This document shows, piece after piece, positions 13,494 to 19,897 of a DNA stretch of 23,386 bases. Positions within the stretch are counted from its first letter, which is position 1, and each line of letters opens with the position of its first letter. The notes beneath the pieces are model-generated. The model saw only the letters and a program-made list of their open reading frames with translations, was not told where the DNA came from and made no database searches. The position numbers and the translations under genes are program-made. Source of the DNA: a virus; IMG/VR virus record IMGVR_UViG_3300031997_002077, positions 1 through 23,386 of that record. The stretch is one strand, 5' to 3'.

Positions 13494-16385
13494 ATGCGTC
13501 AACGACCAGGTGCACCTGTAAGCAAGGGGTGCCTGGGCTGTCCCGCGGAATTCGACCCCTGCCTGTGGAGTGGGAGCGGAAACAACCCAGCACACTTGAT
13601 TGTAGTCAGCAGCAACCCGTCTGGGTTCTCTATTGGACGGGATAAAGCCTTCTTCGGCTCCAGCGGCCGGCTCTTCCGCCGCTTGATGGACCGCGTCAAG
13701 CAGTACCAACAGGGGAAGTATGCAGACATCCAAATTTACACCACTTACGCCGTATTGGTAGGGGCAGTAGACCCCAATGCAGAACACATTCACCACTGTC
13801 AGCACAACCTGTTCCGTGAGTTGGCAAAAGTTCGTGGAGTAAACCCCACACGGGAACCAGTTATTGTTGCCATCGGGATGACCGCCCTCAAAGCGCTAGG
13901 CATACGTGCAACAAAGATTACGAGTGTGGTAGGGCGCGAACTGTCTGCAACCATCCCTTCTGCCTCTGGCCCTCGGACACTCAAAGTCATCCCAATATTC
14001 GATATGAAGTCTGTCAGTAGCAAACCTGGATTAACTAACGTAGTGGTTGCTGCATTGGCGCACGCTGCCCGAATGTCCTATGGGGAGGTTGATACCGATC
14101 GAATCCCCATGGACGTACTCACCAAAGACTACGTTTTTCCACAGACAATTGACGAGGTAAAGAAGCTGGTTACGGACATCATTAACTATAGCAACGCCAA
14201 CAGCCAGCTGGGGCCAGAAAATTGGCTCATCGCGCTCGACACCGAGACCAATACGTTGTACCCGGACAGGCACCCAGATCCTCAGGTTCTGATGGTTTCA
14301 GTAGCGTGGGATGATGGGAAGGCTGCAGCTATTCTGCTGGATCACAAGTTGACCCCATACAGTAGCGCGGATGCTTGGCAGGAGGTTGCGCGGCTGCTCC
14401 GCTGCCCCAAGCCCAAGACCTTTCACAATTGGAAATTCGACCGAAAGTTTTTGGAGGAGGTACGAGGGATTCCGGTTAATAATGTGGTGTGGTGCACGCT
14501 TTGCGGAGAACATTTTATTGATGAGGACAAGAAGGGTCTTTACGGCTTGAAGAAGCTCGCAGCTATCTACACGCCAAACTATACAGGCTATGATGATGAG
14601 CTCCAAGACATACTGCGTGCTTCTGATGACACAGCTAGCGGGAACATTCTGCCCGTTACCGAGAGTGACATCTTGCTCAGCTACACAGTTGCTCCAGAGG
14701 GTCGCGACCAAAACATCTGGGACCACCTGCGAGAAGTCATCAAGACCAGAGTCGCAGAAAAGGCTAAGGCCAAGGGCTGGCAGGACCAGAAGATCATTGG
14801 GGACTGTGCCAAGGAGATCGTTCAACTCTACAAGCGTCTCGATCTGCGAAAAATAAAAAGAGTCAAGCTGGCTGTGAAAGACGTCGGGTATGAGGAGATC
14901 CCCCTGGAGGTAATCCTACGCTACGCAGCCATCGACGCAGACGTAACGCGAATGATCGCTAAGGTACAGACCCACCGTCTTGTAGCAACCAACACCCGCA
15001 ACGAAGCTACTTACGTAATGCGGTACACCTACCTCCCTGCCAGTTGTGCCCTCGGAGACATGGAGTTCCGGGGGTTCAATGTTGATCTGCGATACCTCAC
15101 CCAGCTCGAGCAAGACGTGGGAGCTCTTTTGTGGAAGGCGGAGACCGACCTGAAGCAGAATTTTGGTGCTATCAACTACCGTTCGATACCCCAAGTAATG
15201 GCCATGTTGGCTAAGTTGTCTTTTGAGCGCATCCCGGGTGCGGACGGGACCTCGACTGATAAAGAGGTTCTGGAACGCTACGTTTCGTACTACCCAGTCG
15301 GAGACCCGCGGAGATTATTTGCCGAGAGTCTGTTGGTTTTTCGCGCAGCTGATAAGGCCGCAGGAAGTTTCCTGAAGGGCATTCGTAAGATGTCAGCAGC
15401 CGATGGGCGGGTACACTGCAATTTCCACTTAACTGGCACAGCCACCGGCAGACTTTCCAGTTCCGACCCCAACATGCAAAATGTGAGTAAAGTCATGTGC
15501 CGCTCTGTTCGCAAGAATCCCGACGGCACCAGCGAAGAACTTCACCCCGGATTCAACACCAAGAAGCTGTTCATTCCCTACGCTCCCGACAGCCTCATCG
15601 TGAATGTTGACATCAAAGGTGCAGAACTGCGGGTCTATACGGCGTATAGTCACGACGCAAAGATGATCAAAGCCTTGCTGGATGGTTTGGATGTTCACAG
15701 CTTCACCGCATCAAAAATTTATGGGATACCATATGACCAAATAATGGCAGAGCGCTATATCTCTAAGCGTATTGCAGAGATGCGTGACCGGGCCAAACGA
15801 GTGGTGTTCGGGACGTTTTATGGTGCTGGAGCATCCAAGATCGCAGAGCAGATCAACGACACCAAGGCTGAAGCCCAGCGCATCATGGATCTGCTTTTTA
15901 CCGAATTCCCAGACCTCTTGCATTACATCGAGCACACCAAGGCAGAAGTGCACGCCAAGCAGATGGTCAAAACCCACTTCGGTCGCTTCCGCCGCTTTCG
16001 GCTAGCTCACGCTTCCAAGGAGCACATGGCTGATGCCACACGTGAGGCAGTGAACTTTCTCATCCAGAGTACAGCATCAGACCTTGTCCTGAATCAGCTG
16101 TGTGAAATCGCTGCACATCAACAGGACATTGATGGTAAACTCCTGATAACCGTTCACGATTCCATGACCCTTGAAGTGCCCAAGTCGCGGGTCAACCTGG
16201 AAACGCGGACTGATGACAAAGGTAAGAAGAGGCTGGTTGATACCAAGGGTGACCTGCACAAGTTTTTCGACCACTGGATTGTAGAACGTGTGGCGCAGAA
16301 ATACAGTTGGTTGCCAGTACCATTTCTCTATGACATCGAGATAGGGCCTTCGTACGGAGAGCTCAAGGAGGTGCATCGTGGATGA
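13494..16385 (+). CDS. UDG-like domain fused to family A DNA polymerase with 3'-5' exonuclease
   Basis: This 963-residue replicative polymerase has three parts. Residues 1-200 resemble family 4/5 uracil-DNA glycosylase: C13, C16, C23, 'VVSSNPSGFSIGRDKAFFG', 'GSSGRLFRRLMD' and 'VIVAIGMTALKALG'. The usual HPS motif is replaced by 'FDMKS', so glycosylase activity is doubtful. The proofreading exonuclease is complete: 'LDTETN' (D249, E251), 'HNWKFD' (D316) and 'YAAID' (Y477, D481). The polymerase has motif A 'VDIKGAELR' (D706, E711), motif B 'RDRAKRVVFGTFYG' (R764, K768, F772, Y776) and motif C 'VHDSMTLEV' (H888, D889). Motif C has Ser890 where most family members have Glu. Phe at 772 matches the E. 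coli Pol I type, which disfavours dideoxynucleotides. The ATG lies 1 base after the primase stop. Confidence 0.95.
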   Translation: MRQRPGAPVSKGCLGCPAEFDPCLWSGSGNNPAHLIVVSSNPSGFSIGRDKAFFGSSGRLFRRLMDRVKQYQQGKYADIQIYTTYAVLVGAVDPNAEHIHHCQHNLFRELAKVRGVNPTREPVIVAIGMTALKALGIRATKITSVVGRELSATIPSASGPRTLKVIPIFDMKSVSSKPGLTNVVVAALAHAARMSYGEVDTDRIPMDVLTKDYVFPQTIDEVKKLVTDIINYSNANSQLGPENWLIALDTETNTLYPDRHPDPQVLMVSVAWDDGKAAAILLDHKLTPYSSADAWQEVARLLRCPKPKTFHNWKFDRKFLEEVRGIPVNNVVWCTLCGEHFIDEDKKGLYGLKKLAAIYTPNYTGYDDELQDILRASDDTASGNILPVTESDILLSYTVAPEGRDQNIWDHLREVIKTRVAEKAKAKGWQDQKIIGDCAKEIVQLYKRLDLRKIKRVKLAVKDVGYEEIPLEVILRYAAIDADVTRMIAKVQTHRLVATNTRNEATYVMRYTYLPASCALGDMEFRGFNVDLRYLTQLEQDVGALLWKAETDLKQNFGAINYRSIPQVMAMLAKLSFERIPGADGTSTDKEVLERYVSYYPVGDPRRLFAESLLVFRAADKAAGSFLKGIRKMSAADGRVHCNFHLTGTATGRLSSSDPNMQNVSKVMCRSVRKNPDGTSEELHPGFNTKKLFIPYAPDSLIVNVDIKGAELRVYTAYSHDAKMIKALLDGLDVHSFTASKIYGIPYDQIMAERYISKRIAEMRDRAKRVVFGTFYGAGASKIAEQINDTKAEAQRIMDLLFTEFPDLLHYIEHTKAEVHAKQMVKTHFGRFRRFRLAHASKEHMADATREAVNFLIQSTASDLVLNQLCEIAAHQQDIDGKLLITVHDSMTLEVPKSRVNLETRTDDKGKKRLVDTKGDLHKFFDHWIVERVAQKYSWLPVPFLYDIEIGPSYGELKEVHRG

Positions 16386-16683
16386 CAACAATTACCGCGT
16401 ATACATCACGATTGCTGGTAGTCGGATTGCAGGAGCGGAAAATCATCGAGACGATCAGTTTATTACCATTCGTGGGGCGGCCTACATGGAGATGGATCCC
16501 TCGCAGACCAGAGTAAATTTTCACGCCATTCCCATGGTTGAACCAGAAAAACCTCTTCCCATCAGGGTGCAAGCTCTGCTAACAGATATACCCATGGCCC
16601 CCATGATTGAGGAGAGGTTTCGTCTGTACTTGGAGCAGTTAGACCTGGAAGCGCGTAAGCGCCAACTAGACAAAGGAGATTGA
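16378..16683 (+). CDS. Hypothetical protein, 101 residues
   Basis: Unknown protein. The GTG start at 16378 overlaps the polymerase end by 8 bases and follows AAGGAGGTG about 7 bases upstream, so translation is probably coupled. The N-terminal half looks beta-rich ('NYRVYITIAGSRIAG', 'QFITIRGAAYMEMD', 'TRVNFHAIPMV'). The C-terminal 30 residues look helical and charged ('EERFRLYLEQLDLEARKRQL'). There are no cysteines, signal peptide or membrane segment. The place right after the polymerase suggests a replication accessory, but nothing in the sequence shows a specific job. Confidence 0.7.
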   Translation: MDDNNYRVYITIAGSRIAGAENHRDDQFITIRGAAYMEMDPSQTRVNFHAIPMVEPEKPLPIRVQALLTDIPMAPMIEERFRLYLEQLDLEARKRQLDKGD

Positions 16684-16685
16684 GT

Positions 16686-16964
16686 ATGGCTATCAAAATG
16701 CTTCCCGCTGGCGTTGCACACTGTGGCATGTGTCCCTATTTTGCCTTTATCGGACGATCAGCTCAGGAGCCGGATAAGAAGTTGTATGCGTGCCGGTACC
16801 GCAATACGGGGGTGGAGAGCTCGCTGATCTGGACAGTCCCGGTCGCGGAAGAAGCGACCTACACAATTCCGGAAAGCTGCCCGTTATCGTCTGCCCCCGA
16901 GGGAGTGGTAGCAGTACCGGTTGCCGGCGCTGATGACGTGCCCGCTGAGATAATTCCAGTATAG
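16686..16964 (+). CDS. Small cysteine-containing protein, 92 residues
   Basis: I place the start at the ATG at 16686, 5 bases after GGAGA; a TTG two codons earlier is in frame. C13-x2-C16 ('HCGMCPYF'), C36 ('YACRY') and C65 ('ESCPLS') could form one zinc or iron-sulfur site. The spacing CxxCP...C...CP recurs in the 17328 protein and near the helicase C-terminus. The last ~25 residues are Val, Ala and Pro rich and probably unstructured. Function unknown. It is the last plus-strand gene before the structured non-coding region. Confidence 0.7.
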   Translation: MAIKMLPAGVAHCGMCPYFAFIGRSAQEPDKKLYACRYRNTGVESSLIWTVPVAEEATYTIPESCPLSSAPEGVVAVPVAGADDVPAEIIPV

Positions 16965-16995
16965 CGTATAACGCGTAGTGTGGTACCCTGGTGCA

Positions 16996-17058
16996 GTGTT
17001 TTGGCAAACACAGGCGATGCAACATCGCCAGCTTCTGCCCGGCGCAAAAGGCGCGCCG
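16996..17058 (+). ncRNA. Candidate structured RNA, module copy 1
   Basis: A GTGTTT/AAACAC hairpin with loop TGGC (16996-17011) is followed 1 base later by GGCGATG/CATCGCC with loop CAA (17013-17029). After an 11-base spacer comes GGCGC/GCGCC with loop AAAAGGC (17041-17057), extended by one C-G pair. The last two hairpins match those of copy 2 in order, in loop sequence (CAA versus TAA; AAAAGGC identical) and in spacer length (11 versus 12), while stem bases differ in a paired way. No promoter was found directly upstream. Strand is assumed from copy 2 and the neighbouring genes. Confidence 0.4.
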
Positions 17059-17126
17059 CCGTATAGCGGATCCCCACATAAGTAACGAGATCTGCAGGAC
17101 TTGAAATTCGCAGGGTACATCTTTAG

Positions 17127-17155
17127 TTGGGCTTGGTTTTGAGTTGTGCTATAAA
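17127..17155 (+). promoter_or_regulatory. Promoter upstream of the structured leader
   Basis: TTGGGC (17127-17132), 17 bases, then TATAAA (17150-17155). Transcription would begin 7 bases later at 17162, the first G of the first hairpin of module copy 2. It would drive the structured RNA and probably the 17328 gene. Confidence 0.6.
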
Positions 17156-17161
17156 CTCTAT

Positions 17162-17255
17162 GGCTGTGTAACACAGCCCACTGAGAGTGGGGTGGTGAGC
17201 AAAAGGCGCTCACCACCGCGTCGTCACGAGCTGGTCCAACGACTGGCTGACGACG
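17162..17255 (+). ncRNA. Candidate structured RNA or leader, module copy 2
   Basis: Three hairpins are stacked end to end. The first is GGCTGTG/CACAGCC with loop TAA (17162-17178). The second is a perfect 10-pair stem GGTGGTGAGC/GCTCACCACC with loop AAAAGGC (17191-17217). The third is CGTCGTC (17219-17225) pairing with GACGACG (17249-17255), topped by AGCTGGTC/GACTGGCT (8 pairs including two G-U) around loop CAAC, with a 3-base bulge. The predicted transcript starts at the first hairpin, a layout that often protects RNA 5' ends. The RNA may be an independent small RNA or the 5' leader of the gene at 17328. No known riboswitch or ribozyme family was recognised. Confidence 0.45.
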
Positions 17256-17291
17256 AACTGACGACGAACTGACGACGAAACTGACGACGAG
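17247..17291 (+). repeat. Four tandem copies of CTGACGACGAA
   Basis: Copies start at 17247, 17258, 17269 and 17281. The first three are identical; one extra A separates copies 3 and 4, and copy 4 ends in G. Every copy contains TGACGACG, the exact complement of the single CGTCGTCA at 17219-17226, so any of the four could pair with it. The 11-base period is close to one helical turn, which would place bound proteins on one face of DNA. Confidence 0.85.
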
Positions 17292-17327
17292 GTCTCATAA
17301 ATACGCAAGCCCGCGGAGAATTAAGAG

Positions 17328-17654
17328 ATGAGTGAGTTTGACAAGGCCCCGGTCAAATTGGAGTGTCGTTCCTGCCCGATGTTCGGAGAGACACTGTTAT
17401 GTGCCCTACGTGACCGACCGGTTTCTCCTACCAACACCTGCCCATTTGGTACTTTGCTATTCGAGCATCGAGCAGCCCTTCAACTGCTAGACCAACTCTA
17501 CCACCACTTTTGCGCAGATCCGTCTACCCTCCTGGATGAAGCCAATCGACTACTGCGGCGGACTAGCTATTATCAAAAGCACATCGACCGTTTTCGAAGT
17601 GGATTCAGGCCATACCCCCTAAGAGCAAAACAACGACACCACAAGGGAGCCTAG
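17328..17654 (+). CDS. Small four-cysteine protein, 108 residues
   Basis: Unknown protein. The ATG has GGAGA 8 bases upstream. The N-terminus has C13-x2-C16-x8-C25-x12-C38 ('ECRSCPMFGETLLCAL', 'TCPFG'), a likely zinc or iron-sulfur site. The rest looks helical ('ALQLLDQLYHHFCADPSTLL', 'EANRLLRRTSYYQKHIDRF') and ends strongly basic ('RAKQRHHKGA'), which fits nucleic-acid binding. It lies downstream of the structured leader and is convergent with the terminase gene: the two stop codons share the palindrome CTAG at 17651-17654. Confidence 0.7.
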   Translation: MSEFDKAPVKLECRSCPMFGETLLCALRDRPVSPTNTCPFGTLLFEHRAALQLLDQLYHHFCADPSTLLDEANRLLRRTSYYQKHIDRFRSGFRPYPLRAKQRHHKGA

Positions 17655-19858
17655 TTCGCGTCGTACAGCTCGAGGTCCTGGCGTGCAATCTTCATAGCCA
17701 GCCACGCAAAAACCTGGGCATGTAGGCAGTCATCAGGCGTCGATGGTGCATGACGCCAGACCTTTCGGGACACACCTCCCTGCCCTGTCATGGTGGACTC
17801 CTCGTACTCAGCCAGCATGTCCAGGAAGGGTAATCTCATCTGTGCTTCATTCGGGTAGATGCACCCCTGATGCTTTAGTACCAGCATGAAACTGTCAATG
17901 GCGGCTGTGCGATCGACCAGGTAGCGATCCTTTTTGTTCCACTTGAGCAGCTTCAAGAAAGACCCATACTGAACTTGGAACATCCGGTGCGCCCCCAGGG
18001 CGCGCATCAAGTGCGAGTTGGCAACCGCCCCTTCGCCAGCGTCGCCAACTACGATATCACAGCGGCAGGCGTTGAAAATCTTGGCAACCTCCTCAACGTT
18101 GGCAATGGGGTTGTCGCTGGGGAATATCTTGTAGTACAATGTTCGATACCGCCCATCCCCCGTATACCCGAACACCCAGGCAACTGTACGCGAAACATAT
18201 TCCGAGCCCCCTCCGGACCAGTCAACGCCGCCGGTAACGAACCGGCACTCCTCAACCTGTTCCGGGTCCAGGGGTGGGGACTCAGGAATACAGTAGTCAT
18301 GGCACATGGCCAGCAGCTCATCTTGCGAGATGAAGCGCGTGCCGATTGCATCACTAACGCCCAAGACCTCATTCTTGAACTTGCTCTCGGAGTACGTCTC
18401 GAGCTTGTCCAGAATGCGATCCCAGCGCTCCTGGTATTCGTTGTTGACCGGGAGCATGGGCTGGGAAACGTGGAAGCCCTTGATGCGAGTGTCCTTGGCG
18501 AAGTCGTACCAAAACCCCTCGCGGACATTGAGCCGCTTGCCACACTTGATGCAGATAACCCCGTGCTTGCCGATAGACCGTGCGCTGTCGATGAATTGGT
18601 GGCTGCTGCAGCCTTCACACTTCATCACCCATTCACTTCTACTGCTGCGCCCCCAGAGGTACTCGATGGTGTTCTCCATGGACTTGGGGGTTCCGCAGTA
18701 GTCCATGTAGGCGTACTTGGAGACAGCTGCGCACTCTTTTACGACGGGGATTACGGCCTCGTAGTGAATATCCTGGACCTCATCGACCAGGTTCCGGTCC
18801 GAAGTATTTCCGCGGACGCGATCGGGATCGTCCATGGCGTAGGACAGAACCATCAGGGACCCGTTCTTGAGCACCTGCAGGAGTACGTTGTTGGGCAGCG
18901 TCGTATCGATGTAGTTCTTCCGAATGTGCGGCGAGTAGTGGATCGTCTTGGTCAGCCGGGTGTTGGAGAACTTGCTCGTCTGTTCCTTGGTGGGCGTCAG
19001 ATAAAGCGTTTTGAAATGTGGTATACGAATAGAGTCGATGATCATTAGGTTGGCGCAGTAGGTACTGTTGTGGGTAACAATCCCCTCAGCCACAAAACTC
19101 TCGGTATCTTTTACAGAGATGTCATAGCACCACTGCTTTCCAATTTTTTCGATGGATACGACGCGGTCCCAATAGATATCGCGTCGTTCTAGGTGAAGAG
19201 CCAGCTCCTCGACCAAGCTTTGGTTATACTCTTCATTCCCACGGAAGTGCTCAACATATTTGGCCAGTTTGGTATAAGTCAGTGGGTACTCAGGACTATG
19301 TCGTTCATGGATTTGGTGAATGGAGCTATGGCACTCAGAAGGCAGTGTATCACAATCATCATTGGATCGCTGTGTAAGTACTCGAGACGTACCAGTGAAC
19401 CGTCCCCCCTGGCGCACAGAGGCTATACGCGTTCCGATTGTCAGCTTTCCTGCAGGAACCCACCGATCCCAGCAGCGAATGGGGTGCTCTAACCCAGCCT
19501 CCAGAACCAGCCCAAGCCGTGTCGTGATTCGCACACACGGCTTCTGGTAACGTGGAGATTTCCAAGTAACGGGTGCGCTGAGCAACGTAGCACCGTCCAC
19601 ACCCAAGGAGACGATGCGTTCCCCTACCTGGATTTTGGATATTTCTTTGGTATCTCCAGACTCCAGCAAGCAGGCTGTAGTCTCTACGCAAGTCTTCGAA
19701 ACTTGCCTCGCGGTTTTCAGCAATGTTTCCTGGGCATCTGTGTTGTAAATGGTATAAAAAAATGGATAGTCTTTTAGCGAGAAAGGGGCCCCGTCGAGGT
19801 GTAGCAACCTCTCTGCCAAGTGCGACCGTGAGTATTTTCCTATGCAAGTGGTTGTCAT
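17651..19858 (-). CDS. Terminase large subunit interrupted by an intein
   Basis: The terminase motor packages phage DNA using an ATPase and a nuclease domain. Before splicing it has 735 residues from the ATG at 19858, and about 527 after. The Walker A motif is split: 'TARQVSKT' before the intein and 'STYCANLM' after. Walker B is 'NLVDEVQD' and the coupling motif is in 'DYCGTPKSME'. A zinc ribbon ('KCEGCSSH', 'CIKCGK') sits between the domains. The RNase H-like nuclease shows 'GGVDWSGGG', 'VVGDAGEGAV' and 'PDDCLHAQ'. The frame opens 13 codons upstream at a TTG, but that TTG is the promoter -35 box. No ribosome binding site precedes the ATG, which lies only about 3 bases from the predicted transcription start. 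Confidence 0.92.
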   Translation of the reverse strand: MTTTCIGKYSRSHLAERLLHLDGAPFSLKDYPFFYTIYNTDAQETLLKTARQVSKTCVETTACLLESGDTKEISKIQVGERIVSLGVDGATLLSAPVTWKSPRYQKPCVRITTRLGLVLEAGLEHPIRCWDRWVPAGKLTIGTRIASVRQGGRFTGTSRVLTQRSNDDCDTLPSECHSSIHQIHERHSPEYPLTYTKLAKYVEHFRGNEEYNQSLVEELALHLERRDIYWDRVVSIEKIGKQWCYDISVKDTESFVAEGIVTHNSTYCANLMIIDSIRIPHFKTLYLTPTKEQTSKFSNTRLTKTIHYSPHIRKNYIDTTLPNNVLLQVLKNGSLMVLSYAMDDPDRVRGNTSDRNLVDEVQDIHYEAVIPVVKECAAVSKYAYMDYCGTPKSMENTIEYLWGRSSRSEWVMKCEGCSSHQFIDSARSIGKHGVICIKCGKRLNVREGFWYDFAKDTRIKGFHVSQPMLPVNNEYQERWDRILDKLETYSESKFKNEVLGVSDAIGTRFISQDELLAMCHDYCIPESPPLDPEQVEECRFVTGGVDWSGGGSEYVSRTVAWVFGYTGDGRYRTLYYKIFPSDNPIANVEEVAKIFNACRCDIVVGDAGEGAVANSHLMRALGAHRMFQVQYGSFLKLLKWNKKDRYLVDRTAAIDSFMLVLKHQGCIYPNEAQMRLPFLDMLAEYEESTMTGQGGVSRKVWRHAPSTPDDCLHAQVFAWLAMKIARQDLELYDAN
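19067..19690 (-). other. Intein in the terminase P-loop, 208 residues
   Basis: The in-frame insert starts with Cys (codon 19690-19688; block A 'CVETTACLLESGD') and ends 'SFVAEGIVTHN' before Ser (codon at 19066-19064). The His-Asn end and the following Ser are the residues used in protein splicing. Block B is 'VLEAGLEHPIRCW' and block F begins 'YWDRVVSIEKIG' and 'CYDISVKDTES'. About 80-100 residues between blocks B and F show no LAGLIDADG or HNH motif, so this looks like a mini-intein or one with a decayed endonuclease. Splicing should restore the Walker A sequence 'ARQVSKTSTYCA'. Confidence 0.93.
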
Positions 19859-19867
19859 TCTGATTCT

Positions 19868-19897
19868 ATCGTAATTGAAAGGAGAGAAAGGTGTCAA
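19868..19897 (-). promoter_or_regulatory. Consensus promoter for the terminase gene
   Basis: On the minus strand, TTGACA (19897-19892), 18 bases, TACGAT (19873-19868). The -35 box is a perfect consensus, and the -10 and spacing equal those of the 8237 promoter. Transcription should start about 1-5 bases before the ATG at 19858, giving a leaderless or nearly leaderless mRNA. The spacer lies on top of the ribosome binding site of the divergent MoxR-like gene. Confidence 0.7.

Larger units (their letters stand above)
16965..17327. other. 363-base non-coding region with stem-loops and repeats
   Basis: No ORF here has a ribosome binding site or credible protein sequence. The region contains, in order, a GTGTTT/AAACAC hairpin (16996-17011), a two-hairpin module (17013-17058), an apparently unstructured stretch (17059-17126), a promoter (17127-17155), a second two-hairpin module (17162-17217), a long third hairpin (17219-17255) and four tandem 11-base repeats (17247-17291). 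The elements are listed separately. It could be an RNA gene with a leader for the 17328 gene, or a DNA element such as a replication origin. Confidence 0.7.

Noticed and set aside
16965-17162. tRNA gene among the hairpins
   Set aside because: No T-loop consensus, anticodon arm spacing or acceptor stem could be assembled.
17247-17291. CRISPR array
   Set aside because: Repeats are 11 bases with no spacers and no cas operon; the Cas4-like proteins fit phage recombination.
17247-17295. Hammerhead-like core (CTGACGA followed by CGAAAC)
   Set aside because: The two conserved strings touch each other with no stem II, and no matching stems I and III were found. The strings come from the tandem repeat.
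17975-19048. 357-codon plus-strand ORF
   Set aside because: It is antisense to the terminase coding region, whose motifs are clear; its sequence is that of a shadow frame.
19160-19430. Homing endonuclease inside the intein
   Set aside because: No LAGLIDADG, HNH or GIY-YIG motif is visible and the segment is too short for a full LAGLIDADG domain.
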